Below are positions 16,116 to 26,268 of a stretch of DNA of 43,257 nt, in pieces. The DNA is from Octadecabacter sp. (GTDB lineage: Bacteria; Pseudomonadota; Alphaproteobacteria; Rhodobacterales; Rhodobacteraceae), in assembly GCA_018608045.1 (NCBI GenBank), contig JABBAI010000069.1, forward strand, positions 1 through 43,257. Direction: 5' to 3'. Position 1 is the first letter of the stretch, and each line of letters opens with the position of its first letter. The notes below the pieces were generated by a model. It saw only the letters and a program-made list of their open reading frames with translations, ran no database searches and was not told where the DNA came from. The translations under genes were made by a program, and so were the position numbers.

Positions 16116-19100
16116 TGAGGCTGCTTTTCACCCTGATTGTTGTTGTCTGGGCAGGCGTTGCGTCTGCACAAACCACAGAAGACGACCGCGATTTCATCAC
16201 AGGTTTGATTGAAGACACGATCAACAACGACGATCTGATCGTCAGACTGATAAATTTCCAAGGCGCCCTGAGCTCTGAGGCCACCGCAGATGCGATCACC
16301 ATCGCGGACCGTGACGGGATTTGGCTGCGGCTTGACGGTTTGGTAATCGATTGGAACCGCTCTGCGTTGTTATCAGGCCAGGTTGAGATCGAAACCCTAA
16401 GCGCGGAGCGGATTGAGCTGATCCGCCTGCCCCTTCCGTCAGAAGACGACGCTTTGCCAAGTGCCGAAGCCACGCCATTTACGTTGCCGGATCTTCCTGT
16501 GTCAGTAGACATCGGCAATGTATCCGCCGATGAGGTAATCTTGACCGAGGCCCTGCTTGGCGAACCTGTAACAGCGCGGTTTGAAGGCGCGCTGTCCTTG
16601 ATTGAAGGCACGGGCACGACCCGCATTTTGCTGGAACGCACGGACAGCAAACAAGGTCGGTTTGACATTGATGCGTCCTATGTCGACGACACACGGCAAT
16701 TGGCGTTGTTTTTGCTGGCAGAAGAAGGCCAAAACGGCATTGCAGCGCGCCTTCTTGATCTGCCGGACCGCCCGTCCGTCCGCTTGGACATCGCAGGTGA
16801 TGCGCCTTTGGATGATTTTATCGGCGACATTGCCTTAGCCACAGACGACGTGGATCGCATCACCGGAACAGTGCGTCTGTCGCGCCCGTCCGGCACGCTG
16901 GATCAGGCATTTTTTGTCGATCTGGCGGGTGATTTGCGCCCGATGCTAGCATCCCAGTATGACACGTTCTTTGGCGAAAACACCGTTCTTCGCGTTGAAG
17001 GCACATCCTTTGGGATCGGCGGATTGCGCCTGTCCAATTTGGTCATCGCGGCGGATCAACTGGTGTTGCGCGGGTCTGCTGCGTTTGACGCGCAAGGCTG
17101 GCCCGAAACAATCGATCTGCGCGGACGCCTTGGATCGGGCGGGACCAATCGCGTGCTACTGCCCATCGGCGGGGCCCCGACCGAAGTCAGCGGCATGTCC
17201 TTGAACGTCCAATATGATGCCGCCCAAGACGCCGCGTGGACGGGCGCGTTTGATATCACATCTTTGGGCCGCGACGGCGTGTCCCTTGACGCTTTGGCAG
17301 TGTCAGGCGGCGGCATTATTCTTCCCGGTGCAGGCGGGAAAGAAGGCCAGTTCACAGCCGATTTGAATTACGCCGCACGCGGTCTTGATCTTGAAGACGA
17401 CGCCCTATCGGACGTGGTCGGGCGCGACATTGAGGGCACACTGACCGTCAGCCGCGTTGAGGGAGAGCCCCTTTTGATCCGCGAATTAACCGTTGCAGGC
17501 GCAGGCCTGCTTGCGCAAGGAAACGCGCGCATTGAAGGACCCGATGATCGGTTTTTGACCACAGCAGAATTAACAATCGACGCAGAAAATTTGTCCCGTT
17601 TTGCCGCCATCAGCACGCTTGATCTGTCTGGATCAGGGACCCTGCGCCTGCGCGGCAATGTGCAGCCCTTTGACGGCATCTTTGATATTTTCCTTGCGGC
17701 GCGCACGACCGACTTGGCGCTTGGCATCGACCAGCTTGATCCTCTCTTGGTGGGCGATGCCGTCGTTTCGCTGCGGGCGGACCGTGATGAAACAGGTATT
17801 CGCATTCAGCGGGTCAGGCTCGCCAGCGGGGAAATTATTGGTGAAGGCCGCGGTGAAATCATCGGCCAAGAAGCCTCTGCGACGTTTTCGGGTGAATTGA
17901 ACAATTTGGGCATTTTGACGCCGTCCTTATCGGGGCCTGCAACACTGAGCGCTGATATTTCGACGGATGCGAAAGGCAATGTCACGCTGGACACATCTCT
18001 CACGGCGCCCAGCGCGACAGCGACTGTGATCGGCGTCGCCACCCCAAGCGAGGGCGGCTATATTTTACGCGGCGACGGGGCCGTCGATATCGACGAATTG
18101 CGCGCCTACGGTGATCTGGTGGGCCAGCAAATCGGTGGCGGGCTCGCGGTTGATCTTGACGGGTCATTTATCACAACGACAGGTGTGATGAATGCCGACG
18201 TCGTTGCGCGCACTCGTGATCTTCAGGCAGGATCGGCAGTGCTGAACAAGATCCTCGCTGGGCTGGGGCGGATCAATGCAAACGTCAGCTTGTCAGAAGC
18301 AGGGCGCCTGCGATTGGACGCGCTTGATGTGGTGTTTCCAAACCTGACAGCCTCCGGTGCTGTTGCGTCATCGGGCAACGATACGACCGCCAACTTGGCC
18401 ATGCGGTTGCGCGATGTCGCATTACTGGTGTCTGATTTTTCCGGCCCGCTTGTGGCAGATATTTCCGCCCGCCAAGACGCCGCTGGTTGGCAAGTCAGCG
18501 GGGACGCCAGCGGGCCTGTCCAAACCTCGGCGATAGTTAGCGGGCGCGTTTCAAACTCAGGTCAGCTTGATCTGTCGTTGAACGGCTCCGCCCCACTCGC
18601 GTTGGCGAACCTTTATATTGCGCCACGACAAGTTCGTGGATTGGCCAGCTTTGATCTTGCAATTCAGGGGCCGGCGGCACTGAATTCCGTGCGCGGCCCG
18701 ATCCGCATCAGTGATGCACGGCTGTCCGCCCCGACCCTGCAACAAGCGCTCGAAGAGGTGTCCGGCACCATTGTTCTCGCGGGTGGAACGGCGCGCATTG
18801 ACCTTGGCGGAACAAGTGCCGCGGGTGGCACCCTGACGCTCGGTGGCCCCGTGGCGCTGACCCCACCATTTCGCAGTGACCTGACGATCGCATTGAACAA
18901 CATCGTCCTGCGCGATCCTGCGCTGTACCGCACCACGGCACAAGGCCAAGTGCTGGTGTCAGGACCACTGGCAGGGGGTGCCGCGATAACTGGACGGATC
19001 GATCTGGGCACGGTGGATGTGCAAGTGCCGTCAACGGGTGTTAGCGTCTTGGGCAGCCTTCCCGCAGTGACGCATCTTGGCATCCCCACCCGCGTGGCCC

Positions 19101-19867
19101 AAACCTTGGCGCGCGCGGATATCGGAACAACCCCGGACGCGGCGGGTGGAACGTCATCCTCTGGGCCCGCCTATCCGATTGATCTGACCGTCAACGCACC
19201 GTCGCGTATTTTTGTACGTGGTCGCGGCCTTGATGCAGAACTTGGCGGGCAATTGCGCCTGACGGGAACCACCAACGCGATCATTCCCATCGGGCGGTTC
19301 GACCTTGTACGCGGGCGGCTCAGTATTTTGGGTCAGCGGTTTGACCTCGACGAAGGGTATGCGCAATTGCAGGGGGATTTCTCACCGTTCCTGCGGCTCG
19401 TGGCGACAACAGAAACAAGCAATGGAACGCTGGTCAGCATCGTGGTCGAAGGCCCCGCCGACGATATCGAAGTGCGTTTTGAATCCACGCCGGAACTGCC
19501 GCAAGACGAAGTTCTGGCGCAGTTGTTGTTCGGCCGTGATTTGTCGTCCATCAGCCCGTTGCAAGCCGTGCAATTGGCATCTGCTGTGGCCACCCTTGCC
19601 GGGTCCAGCGGCGGTGGCGTTGTGAATCGTTTGCGCCAAGGGCTTGACCTTGATGATCTGGATTTCGTCACCGATGAGGATGGAAATGCGGCGGTGCGTG
19701 CGGGCAAGTATATCTCTGATCGGGTCTACACGGACATTACAGTTGGTGTCGGTGGCACGTCTGAAATCAACCTCAACATCGATATTGATCGCAACATCAC
19801 CGCCCGTGGATCTGTTGCGTCAGACGGTGAAACCAGCGTCGGTATTTTCTTTGAGCGCGACTACTAA
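16115..19867 (+). CDS. tamB: TamB: inner-membrane-anchored DUF490 bridge protein
   Basis: A 1250-residue AsmA/TamB-type protein that spans the periplasm to TamA and is thought to move phospholipids or assist outer-membrane protein assembly. The N-terminus ([19 protein letters not shown]) is a signal anchor. The long middle consists of repetitive short beta-strands forming the hydrophobic groove, and the C-terminal DUF490 domain carries IRLTGTTN-like strands, [19 protein letters not shown] and [24 protein letters not shown], ending [12 protein letters not shown]. The ATG at 16115 shares one base with the tamA stop. The reading frame is intact throughout. The stop codon overlaps that of convergent ureG, so transcription from the two sides collides. 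Confidence 0.92.
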   Translation: MRLLFTLIVVVWAGVASAQTTEDDRDFITGLIEDTINNDDLIVRLINFQGALSSEATADAITIADRDGIWLRLDGLVIDWNRSALLSGQVEIETLSAERIELIRLPLPSEDDALPSAEATPFTLPDLPVSVDIGNVSADEVILTEALLGEPVTARFEGALSLIEGTGTTRILLERTDSKQGRFDIDASYVDDTRQLALFLLAEEGQNGIAARLLDLPDRPSVRLDIAGDAPLDDFIGDIALATDDVDRITGTVRLSRPSGTLDQAFFVDLAGDLRPMLASQYDTFFGENTVLRVEGTSFGIGGLRLSNLVIAADQLVLRGSAAFDAQGWPETIDLRGRLGSGGTNRVLLPIGGAPTEVSGMSLNVQYDAAQDAAWTGAFDITSLGRDGVSLDALAVSGGGIILPGAGGKEGQFTADLNYAARGLDLEDDALSDVVGRDIEGTLTVSRVEGEPLLIRELTVAGAGLLAQGNARIEGPDDRFLTTAELTIDAENLSRFAAISTLDLSGSGTLRLRGNVQPFDGIFDIFLAARTTDLALGIDQLDPLLVGDAVVSLRADRDETGIRIQRVRLASGEIIGEGRGEIIGQEASATFSGELNNLGILTPSLSGPATLSADISTDAKGNVTLDTSLTAPSATATVIGVATPSEGGYILRGDGAVDIDELRAYGDLVGQQIGGGLAVDLDGSFITTTGVMNADVVARTRDLQAGSAVLNKILAGLGRINANVSLSEAGRLRLDALDVVFPNLTASGAVASSGNDTTANLAMRLRDVALLVSDFSGPLVADISARQDAAGWQVSGDASGPVQTSAIVSGRVSNSGQLDLSLNGSAPLALANLYIAPRQVRGLASFDLAIQGPAALNSVRGPIRISDARLSAPTLQQALEEVSGTIVLAGGTARIDLGGTSAAGGTLTLGGPVALTPPFRSDLTIALNNIVLRDPALYRTTAQGQVLVSGPLAGGAAITGRIDLGTVDVQVPSTGVSVLGSLPAVTHLGIPTRVAQTLARADIGTTPDAAGGTSSSGPAYPIDLTVNAPSRIFVRGRGLDAELGGQLRLTGTTNAIIPIGRFDLVRGRLSILGQRFDLDEGYAQLQGDFSPFLRLVATTETSNGTLVSIVVEGPADDIEVRFESTPELPQDEVLAQLLFGRDLSSISPLQAVQLASAVATLAGSSGGGVVNRLRQGLDLDDLDFVTDEDGNAAVRAGKYISDRVYTDITVGVGGTSEINLNIDIDRNITARGSVASDGETSVGIFFERDY

Positions 19868-20481
19868 GCGCCCGGCAAACCGCCAATTTTGCGCGCCAGC
19901 GCTGCAACCTCTTCCACACCTTTGCCGTGGCGCAACGCACAGAACACAAACGGGCGGCCTGCGCGCATCTTTGTGGCGTCACGTTCCATAACCGACAGAT
20001 CGGCGCCGACATGGGGTGCAAGATCGGTTTTGTTGATGATCAAAACATCCGACTTCGTGATCGCAGGCCCACCTTTGCGCGGGATTTCTTCGCCCGCTGC
20101 AACGTCGATGACATAAAGGGTAATATCCGCGAGCTCGGGTGAAAATGTAGCCGAAAGGTTATCGCCGCCGGATTCTATCAACACCACATCAAGGTCAGGA
20201 TGGCGCGCGTTCATCTGCGCGATGGCCGCCAGATTAATCGACGCATCTTCGCGGATCGCCGTGTGCGGACAGCCCCCCGTTTCCACACCGATGATCCGGT
20301 CAGACGGCAGGATCTGCATGCGAACCAAAGCCTCCGCGTCTTCTTGCGTGTAGATGTCGTTGGTGATGACACCGACGGACAATGTGGGTGACCACAGCTT
20401 GGCCAGTTCAGCTGTCAGGGTTGTTTTTCCTGCACCGACGGGTCCACCGATGCCGATGCGAAGGGGTCCATTTTTGCTCAT
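19864..20481 (-). CDS. ureG: Urease accessory GTPase UreG
   Basis: SIMIBI-class GTPase that powers nickel delivery to urease within the UreD-UreF-UreG complex. The P-loop [10 protein letters not shown] is near residue 11-20, the CxH-type metal-binding motif [12 protein letters not shown] is present, and [17 protein letters not shown] and [13 protein letters not shown] (G4) follow. Length (205) is standard. The ATG at 20481 overlaps the ureF stop by four bases; the upstream open extension of 40 codons is only the ureF gene in another frame. This is the last gene of the urease operon. Confidence 0.96.
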   Translation of the reverse strand: MSKNGPLRIGIGGPVGAGKTTLTAELAKLWSPTLSVGVITNDIYTQEDAEALVRMQILPSDRIIGVETGGCPHTAIREDASINLAAIAQMNARHPDLDVVLIESGGDNLSATFSPELADITLYVIDVAAGEEIPRKGGPAITKSDVLIINKTDLAPHVGADLSVMERDATKMRAGRPFVFCALRHGKGVEEVAALARKIGGLPGA

Positions 20482-21116
20482 GTGCGGAAAACTCTCGATG
20501 TTAGGGTTTCGTGGCGCATCGCGGCCACGTCGCTTAGGAATGCAGTGCTGGACAGGTCTGCCAAATCGCCCGATTGCGCCAGTGCGGCGATGTCGGTGCA
20601 CATCGGGGACAGCGCTGCGATGATGCGGTGGCCGTCTGTCTGCCCGATCGGGATCAGGCGAATACCCACCGACACGAGCGAACTGACGAAGGCCTGCAAA
20701 AACATCGAAACCGTCAACGGTAGCGGAAGCGCGGTTAGCTGTGCCGCGCGCCCGACAGCAACGGGATACAGATACCCGCCAAGATCATGACCCGTCAGGT
20801 CCGCAGCGATTTTACCAAAAGCAGCCCCTTGTAAATTCGCCTCGCTCAGGCGTTCTTTAGACGCGGCAAACGCGCGGGCGTAGGCATCCACCTGCGCAGC
20901 GTCACCGCCATAGGCCGCCGCCAGAAACACCGCATCATTCCAACCGGACCCATAGCGCAGGGCGGTTTCAACCCAATCCGACAAGGTTGCAGCATCCGTG
21001 ATTTGCCCGTCCGAAATTGCCTGTTCCACCCCATGCGAATAGGCGAATGCGCCAATCGGGAAGCTAGGCGAAAACCACTGCGCAAGCGTCAGGACGGGAT
21101 CAGTGTGCATGGCCAT
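20478..21116 (-). CDS. ureF: Urease accessory protein UreF
   Basis: All-helical scaffold of the urease maturation complex, bridging UreD and UreG and gating GTPase activity. Typical segments are [22 protein letters not shown]-like N-terminus (only partly quoted), the [11 protein letters not shown] stretch, and a C-terminal [16 protein letters not shown]. Length is 212 if started at ATG 21116 (MAMHTDP), giving a 17-bp overlap with ureE; ATG 21110 is an alternative two codons later. It couples by ATGA to ureG. Confidence 0.93.
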   Translation of the reverse strand: MAMHTDPVLTLAQWFSPSFPIGAFAYSHGVEQAISDGQITDAATLSDWVETALRYGSGWNDAVFLAAAYGGDAAQVDAYARAFAASKERLSEANLQGAAFGKIAADLTGHDLGGYLYPVAVGRAAQLTALPLPLTVSMFLQAFVSSLVSVGIRLIPIGQTDGHRIIAALSPMCTDIAALAQSGDLADLSSTAFLSDVAAMRHETLTSRVFRT

Positions 21117-21549
21117 GCGTCCGCCCATGCCCGTATGCCCCGCCTTCTGGCGTAAAGGGGGCCGTAACATTTTCAGTCGACGCGCCAAGTTTTTCGAGCA
21201 TGTCCTGCATCACATGGTTTGTCTGGATCAACAGGCGGTCGGGTTCAATTTGGCAGGGCGTATGCCGGTTCCCGATGTGCCAAGCCAACCGCACCAGATC
21301 ACCACCCGAGATCGCGATCAACGCTTCGTTCGCTGCGCAGATTTCGATGCAGCGGCCATCCTCAAGCACCAACGCATCACCGTGACCCAGCGATACTGTG
21401 TGTTCAAAATCCACCAAAACATCGTGCCCACCAGCAGTTTGCACGACCTTGCGGCGTAAAAACCGTTCATCATAGGTCATCACACAGCGATCAATCGCCG
21501 CCGTCCATTGCCCCGCGTGCAGGTGCGATTGTGCTGTAAAATCTACCAT
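21100..21549 (-). CDS. ureE: Urease accessory metallochaperone UreE
   Basis: Nickel-binding dimer that hands Ni2+ to UreG. The N-terminal peptide-binding domain contains the LDRRVMTYDERFLRRK-like segment (here CVMTYDERFLRRKV), and the metal-binding domain contains LVRLAWHIGNRHTPCQIE with the conserved interface His. The C-terminus is short but histidine-rich ([10 protein letters not shown]), giving extra metal capacity. Length is 149. Start shares one base with the ureC stop (TGATG), and the end overlaps ureF. Confidence 0.95.
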   Translation of the reverse strand: MVDFTAQSHLHAGQWTAAIDRCVMTYDERFLRRKVVQTAGGHDVLVDFEHTVSLGHGDALVLEDGRCIEICAANEALIAISGGDLVRLAWHIGNRHTPCQIEPDRLLIQTNHVMQDMLEKLGASTENVTAPFTPEGGAYGHGRTHGHAH

Positions 21550-23258
21550 CAGAACATGAAATACCGCTGCGCCATTGGCAGGGTATCGGCGGGCTGACAG
21601 GTCAACAATTCACCGTCGGCGCGCACATCGTAGGTTTCTGGATTTACCTCAACCTTTGGCATCGCATCGTTGAGGATCAGATCCTTCTTGCCGATGTTGC
21701 GGGTGTTTTTCACCGCGATGGTTTGCTTGGCCAGTCCAAGATGGTCGCGCAGACCTGCGTCTTGCGCCGCACCAGAAATAAAACTGACCGAAGTTTGCGC
21801 CAACGCCCCGCCAAAGCTGCCGAACATGGGCCGCGTGTAGACAGGTTGCGGCGTGGGGATGGACGCATTCGGATCGCCCATTTGCGCCACGACAATCGTG
21901 CCCGCCATCAACACCATTTCCGGCTTCACCCCGAAAAACGCAGGGTTCCAGAACACCAGATCGGCGCGTTTGCCTTCTTGGATGGACCCGATGTGCTGCG
22001 AAATCCCATGGGCAATCGCGGGGTTGATCGTGTATTTCGCGATGTAGCGGCGGACGCGGAAATTGTCGTTTTCGCCGGTTTCCTCGGCCAGCCGCCCGCG
22101 CTGCTTTTTCATCTTGTCGGCCGTTTGCCATGTGCGGATCAACACCTCCCCGATGCGCCCCATCGCCTGACTATCGGACGCAATAATTGAAAACGCGCCC
22201 ATATCGTGCAGAATGTCTTCAGCGGCAATGGTTTCCCGGCGAATGCGGGATTCAGCGAACGCCACGTCTTCAGGAATCGATTTGTCGAGGTGGTGACACA
22301 CCATCAACATGTCCAGATGTTCCTCGAGCGTGTTGACTGTGAACGGGCGCGTCGGATTCGTCGAACTTGGCAGTACATTGGCATCGCCACAGATTTTGAT
22401 AATGTCAGGCGCGTGACCGCCCCCCGCGCCTTCAGTGTGGAACGCGTGGATCGTGCGACCTTTGATGGCCGCGACTGTATTTTCGACAAAGCCGGATTCG
22501 TTCAGCGTATCCGTGTGGATCATCACCTGCACATCCATGTCATCGGCCACAGACAGGCAGCAATCAATAGCACCCGGTGTGGTGCCCCAATCTTCGTGCA
22601 GTTTCAAAGAACACGCCCCCGCATTCACCATTTCCAGGAGGGCGGCAGGTTGGGACGCATTGCCCTTGCCTGACAGACCGATGTTCATCGCGATACCATC
22701 AAAAGATTGCAACATCCGCCCGATATGCCAAGGACCCGGTGTGCAGGTCGTCGCCAATGTCCCGTGCGCGGGGCCGGTGCCACCGCCAAAACAGGTGGTG
22801 ACGCCAGAATGCAGGCTGTCCTCCATCTGTTGCGGGCAGATAAAGTGGATGTGGCTGTCCATGCCGCCCGCCGTCAGGATGCGCCCCTCACCTGCAATCG
22901 CCTCAGTGCCGGGGCCAATGATGATGTCCACGCCGCTTTGCGTATCCGGATTTCCCGCCTTGCCGATCTTGTGGATCAGCCCGTCGCGCAGGCCGACATC
23001 GGCCTTATAAATTCCTGTGTGATCAACGATCAACGCATTGGTAATGACAGTATCCACAGCCCCCTCAGCGCGGGTCGCTTGGGATTGGCCCATGCCGTCG
23101 CGGATGACCTTACCACCGCCGAATTTGACCTCTTCGCCGTAGATCGTCAGGTCGCGTTCAACCTCAATGATCAGGTCAGTGTCGGCAAGGCGCACCTTGT
23201 CGCCCGTGGTCGGGCCAAACATTGCAGCATAGTCGGATCGGGAAATTTTGGTGGCCAT
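21549..23258 (-). CDS. ureC: Urease alpha (catalytic) subunit UreC
   Basis: Catalytic subunit that hydrolyses urea to ammonia and carbamate with a dinuclear nickel centre. All ligands are in place: His136/His138 (MDSHIH), carbamylated Lys219 and His221 (LKLHEDWG), His248 (MIHTD), His274 (HAFHTEG) and Asp362 (ASDSQ). The mobile flap MVCHHLD carries Cys321 and the catalytic His322. Numbers are two higher than in Klebsiella urease, and length (569) is normal. An AAGGA ribosome-binding site precedes the ATG. A short non-urease gene separates it from ureB. The protein should be fully active after maturation. Confidence 0.98.
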   Translation of the reverse strand: MATKISRSDYAAMFGPTTGDKVRLADTDLIIEVERDLTIYGEEVKFGGGKVIRDGMGQSQATRAEGAVDTVITNALIVDHTGIYKADVGLRDGLIHKIGKAGNPDTQSGVDIIIGPGTEAIAGEGRILTAGGMDSHIHFICPQQMEDSLHSGVTTCFGGGTGPAHGTLATTCTPGPWHIGRMLQSFDGIAMNIGLSGKGNASQPAALLEMVNAGACSLKLHEDWGTTPGAIDCCLSVADDMDVQVMIHTDTLNESGFVENTVAAIKGRTIHAFHTEGAGGGHAPDIIKICGDANVLPSSTNPTRPFTVNTLEEHLDMLMVCHHLDKSIPEDVAFAESRIRRETIAAEDILHDMGAFSIIASDSQAMGRIGEVLIRTWQTADKMKKQRGRLAEETGENDNFRVRRYIAKYTINPAIAHGISQHIGSIQEGKRADLVFWNPAFFGVKPEMVLMAGTIVVAQMGDPNASIPTPQPVYTRPMFGSFGGALAQTSVSFISGAAQDAGLRDHLGLAKQTIAVKNTRNIGKKDLILNDAMPKVEVNPETYDVRADGELLTCQPADTLPMAQRYFMF

Positions 23259-23277
23259 GGGCAGTCCTTCGGTTCAG

Positions 23278-23688
23278 CTATTCGTTAAGTGCGCCAAGAC
23301 GCATCAGGTCTTTAACGCGGTGACCCGTCAGGCGATCCAGACAGAAATAATGCTCAAAATTTATTGCAGGCAGTTCTAGCGGCGGGCCAGCCTCGGACAG
23401 ACAAGCCAGATCACGAAACTGCACCCAGCTGCGTTGCGCCGCGCGCAGCCGTTCAATGTGAACACCCGCGCTTTCGCCAACGGGGGCATCAATTTCCAAT
23501 ACGGCGCCATAGACGATGTTGAGCTCCTCGTCGCGGGCCTCAAATATTCCAATCACACAATCCGCTTCTTCGCCCTCTGCCAGTTTGAAACAGGCACCCA
23601 TCCCTTGACCGTTCTCATCGAAACTTTGGGCGAAGACAGGCAATGCCAGAGACATCGCCAGCGCGCTAAACGGGGCGATTGATTTCAT
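23278..23688 (-). CDS. Periplasmic LprI/DUF1311-like protein within the urease operon
   Basis: A 136-residue exported protein: signal peptide [20 protein letters not shown] at 1-20, then a mature domain with four cysteines (33, 44, 96, 116), probably two disulfides. The segment LRAAQRSWVQFRDLAC at 81-96 is the hallmark of the DUF1311/LprI family, named after a mycobacterial lysozyme inhibitor. It shares a base with the ureB stop and ends 20 bp before ureC, so it is translated as part of the urease operon. Urease is cytoplasmic, hence a direct role is not obvious; it may protect the envelope or be a passenger. Family call is by motif recollection. Confidence 0.85.
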   Translation of the reverse strand: MKSIAPFSALAMSLALPVFAQSFDENGQGMGACFKLAEGEEADCVIGIFEARDEELNIVYGAVLEIDAPVGESAGVHIERLRAAQRSWVQFRDLACLSEAGPPLELPAINFEHYFCLDRLTGHRVKDLMRLGALNE

Positions 23689-23993
23689 TATAAATCGCCC
23701 ATGACGTGCTGATTGAACCCGAACACACGGCGCGCGCCGCCCAGCGGGATCAGGTTCACTTCGCGCCGCTGACCCGGTTCAAACCGCACAGCCGTTCCCG
23801 CCGCGATGTCCAGCCGCATCCCGCGCACGGCAGCGCGGTCAAAATCAAGCGCCGCGTTGCTTTCGGCAAAATGATAGTGCGATCCGATTTGAACGGGCCG
23901 ATCCCCTGTATTCGCGACCATGATCGTCACGGCATCCTTGCCCTCGTTGAGGATCAGATCACCCTGCGCAGTTATTATTTCTCCCGGTATCAT
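23688..23993 (-). CDS. ureB: Urease beta subunit UreB
   Basis: Small structural subunit of the (UreABC)3 urease. It begins [18 protein letters not shown], the standard N-terminus, and contains [19 protein letters not shown] and the [21 protein letters not shown] hallmark (partly quoted). Length is 101. It starts 9 bp after ureA, separate from it as in most proteobacteria, and precedes the LprI-like gene with a one-base overlap. Confidence 0.97.
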   Translation of the reverse strand: MIPGEIITAQGDLILNEGKDAVTIMVANTGDRPVQIGSHYHFAESNAALDFDRAAVRGMRLDIAAGTAVRFEPGQRREVNLIPLGGARRVFGFNQHVMGDL

Positions 23994-24002
23994 GGCGGCC
24001 CC

Positions 24003-24305
24003 TTATCTAATCGGATTGTGAACAGTGACGAGCTTCGTTCCGTCAGGAAAGGTCGCTTCAACCTGTACGTCGTGGATCATCTCGGCGATGCCATCCATGC
24101 ATTGATCCCGAGTGATAACCTGCGCGCCGGCCTCCATCATGTCGGCCACAGACCGCCCGTCGCGCGCGCCTTCAACCACGGCGTCGGTGATCAGTGCAAT
24201 CGCCTCGGGGTGGTTCAATTTCACACCGCGCGACAGGCGTTTACGCGCCACTTCAGCGGCCATTGAAATCAGCAGTTTATCTTTTTCACGGGGGGTCAGT
24301 TGCAT
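24003..24305 (-). CDS. ureA: Urease gamma subunit UreA
   Basis: The 100-residue gamma subunit begins [20 protein letters not shown] and contains the diagnostic [21 protein letters not shown] and [18 protein letters not shown] segments. It starts one base after the ureD stop, so the two are translationally coupled. Together with UreB and UreC it forms the apo-urease trimer. Confidence 0.98.
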   Translation of the reverse strand: MQLTPREKDKLLISMAAEVARKRLSRGVKLNHPEAIALITDAVVEGARDGRSVADMMEAGAQVITRDQCMDGIAEMIHDVQVEATFPDGTKLVTVHNPIR

Positions 24306-24306
24306 G

Positions 24307-25140
24307 TCAAATCATCCAAGCCTTGGGAAGGGAAGCCGCGCTGAGCGTTTCAAGCACGGGAATAAGGGCGGTGCGCAGATCAAAGCTGTCAGGCGCAAGA
24401 ATACGAATATGCAAAACATCGCGCCCGATCAGGGTGGCCCCCGCAGCAACGGGTAAAGCATTGCGAATATTGGCAAGATGGGTCGGTGCTTCAGGGGCGA
24501 CATACACCACAGACGCCATGGCGCGCGCGCCGTTGCCCGTGGCCGCGCGCGCAAAATGGGCAAGCGCATCCCCGTTCAGCGTCACGGCGTCACAAAACAG
24601 CGGGACGCCATCGCGGTATATTTCGACACGGTCGTTAAATGCGATATCGGTCAGGGTTTCGCCCATGGCCGTACGCCCAAACACAAGGGGTTCGACAAAC
24701 AACAGCTGCCCATCCGCCGCCAAATCCGCGCGCAAAGTTCGGCAATAGCGGCTTTGATCAAACAAAATAGTTTCTTGGGGTAGCCATTGCAAACGCGCGC
24801 CCGCGCCGATTTTTAATGTTGTGGTCAGTTGGCCGGTTTCGTTCGCTTGCGCACCATAGGCCCGTTCAGCCGCTTGGGTCGTCAGCGTCAGGGACGTATT
24901 TGCACCTGCTTCAAATGACATATCAAAACGGTCACCCCCCGTGATGCCGCCTGCCGTGTTCACCAAGACCGCCTGCAAACTATCGTCACCGCTGCGCGGA
25001 AACACCAATTTCGCCGACCCCGCCTGATGTAGATCCCCAATCACCGATCCGCGCGGGCCGACCTTGGACGTCAAACGCGCAACGCCCCGCGCGCGCGGCT
25101 GCACGGCCTCGGCCTGTTGATCGGCAATTTCGGTTAGCAA
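24307..25140 (-). CDS. ureD: Urease accessory protein UreD
   Basis: First gene of the urease operon; UreD binds apo-urease and recruits UreF-UreG for nickel insertion. Recognisable segments are [32 protein letters not shown], and [16 protein letters not shown]. Length is 277 with a TTG start at 25140, which has GGAG 11 bases upstream; no ATG or GTG fits the conserved N-terminus better. Rare start codons and the long spacing suggest weak initiation. The 210 bp upstream hold the operon promoter and a dyad listed separately. Confidence 0.93.
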   Translation of the reverse strand: MLTEIADQQAEAVQPRARGVARLTSKVGPRGSVIGDLHQAGSAKLVFPRSGDDSLQAVLVNTAGGITGGDRFDMSFEAGANTSLTLTTQAAERAYGAQANETGQLTTTLKIGAGARLQWLPQETILFDQSRYCRTLRADLAADGQLLFVEPLVFGRTAMGETLTDIAFNDRVEIYRDGVPLFCDAVTLNGDALAHFARAATGNGARAMASVVYVAPEAPTHLANIRNALPVAAGATLIGRDVLHIRILAPDSFDLRTALIPVLETLSAASLPKAWMI

Positions 25141-25207
25141 AGTAATAGCAGTCTCCGGTCTTTTGGTTGGGATAGTTTAGCCGCGCGCGACAGACGTTCA
25201 CCAGCAA

Positions 25208-25229
25208 TTGCGCACCATGTCATGTGCAA
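25208..25229. promoter_or_regulatory. Imperfect dyad upstream of ureD, possible NtrC-type site
   Basis: The sequence TTGCGCACCATGTCATGTGCAA is an inverted repeat with GCAC (25212-25215) and GTGC (25224-25227) half-sites around an ATG-T-CAT core, with one extra base on the left. It resembles the enterobacterial NtrC consensus (GCAC/GTGC arms) but the spacing is one base longer. It lies about 70 bp upstream of ureD and 120 bp upstream of the divergent kinase gene. Nitrogen control of urease is common, so this is a reasonable candidate, but unproven. Confidence 0.3.
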
Positions 25230-25350
25230 AAAATTGCGTTTGCCCGTTTTTTGGGCACCCCATGAAATCGCGAACATCCTAGACACGGGCGGGGCATTGG
25301 GTTTGAATCGCACAGATGCCCCAAACCGGACCTAATTTTCAAATGATGCC

Positions 25351-26268
25351 ATGTCGTACCCGCCCCCAACTGCCACAGGCCCCAAAGTGATTGCGGCGGG
25401 CCTTGATCTGGGCGGCACGAAGATTGAAATGCAGGTGTTTAATGCCGATTGGCAGACGCTGACAAAACAGCGGATTGCCACACCGGACAGCTACCCCGAA
25501 TTGGTCGCGGCGATTGCGGAGTTGATTTCACAAAATGTTGCGGCAGATGTCCCCGTCGGGATCGGGGCCGCAGGGTTGATTGATCCTCAAAACGGGAAGG
25601 TGTTGGCCGCCAATTTCTGCGCCACGGGCCACACATTGCCCGATGACATTAACGCCGCCACGAACCTTGACGTTACCTATATCAATGACTGCCGTGCGCT
25701 GGCCCTGTCAGAAGCAGTTTTTGGTGCGGGCAAAGGGCATAAAACCGTCGCCAGCGTGATCCTTGGCACAGGCGTGGGCGGCGGGGTTGCGGTGAATGGC
25801 GTGTTGCCCGTTGGCCCGACGGGAACGGGGGGCGAATTCGGGCATTGCGCGGCCTCTGCCGCGATTGTCGCGCACTATGGCTTGCCCGTGTTCCCGTGCG
25901 GATGCGGGCGAACAGGGTGCGTCGAGACCTACATTTCAGGCCCTGGTTTGGAACGCCTTGCACTCGCGCTGACGGGGCGGGCAATGACATCACATGACAT
26001 TGCCACAGCCCGATCCACGGATACGGCACAGGTTTGGGGAGCATGGTGCGCGCTGACCGCCGATGCCCTGCGCAACCTCATCCTGACGCTGGACCCCGAT
26101 GTGATCGTTTTGGGCGGTGGATTATCCAATATCGACGGCATGATTGATGATGTTCTGGCCGCCACCAAGTCAGCCCAGATCGGTGATTTCGCAATTCCGC
26201 CCATCGTGCTGGCCCAAGGGGGCGACAGCAGCGGTGCGCGCGGTGCGGCGTGGATGGCTGCGCAATGA
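25351..26268 (+). CDS. nagK: ROK-family sugar kinase, probable N-acetylglucosamine kinase
   Basis: A 305-residue ROK kinase that should phosphorylate N-acetylglucosamine (or a related amino sugar) at C6 with ATP. The phosphate loop LDLGGTK is at 18-24, the catalytic Asp113 is in YINDCRALALSEA, and GTGVGGGV lies at 139-146. The ROK zinc site is complete: His165 in GEFGH and Cys183, Cys185, Cys190 in the CGCGRTGC motif. Four-base overlap with nagA (ATGA) fixes the pathway: the kinase makes GlcNAc-6-phosphate for the deacetylase. Substrate is inferred from this neighbour; a fructokinase or glucokinase role is less likely. Confidence 0.85.
   Translation: MSYPPPTATGPKVIAAGLDLGGTKIEMQVFNADWQTLTKQRIATPDSYPELVAAIAELISQNVAADVPVGIGAAGLIDPQNGKVLAANFCATGHTLPDDINAATNLDVTYINDCRALALSEAVFGAGKGHKTVASVILGTGVGGGVAVNGVLPVGPTGTGGEFGHCAASAAIVAHYGLPVFPCGCGRTGCVETYISGPGLERLALALTGRAMTSHDIATARSTDTAQVWGAWCALTADALRNLILTLDPDVIVLGGGLSNIDGMIDDVLAATKSAQIGDFAIPPIVLAQGGDSSGARGAAWMAAQ

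Noticed and set aside
20482-20601. 40-codon N-terminal extension of ureG
   Set aside because: It lies inside ureF in another frame, and UreG family members begin close to [10 protein letters not shown].
21649-22131. 160-codon minus-strand ORF within ureC
   Set aside because: Same strand but a different frame from ureC, which has all active-site residues; composition is Arg/Gly/His rich.
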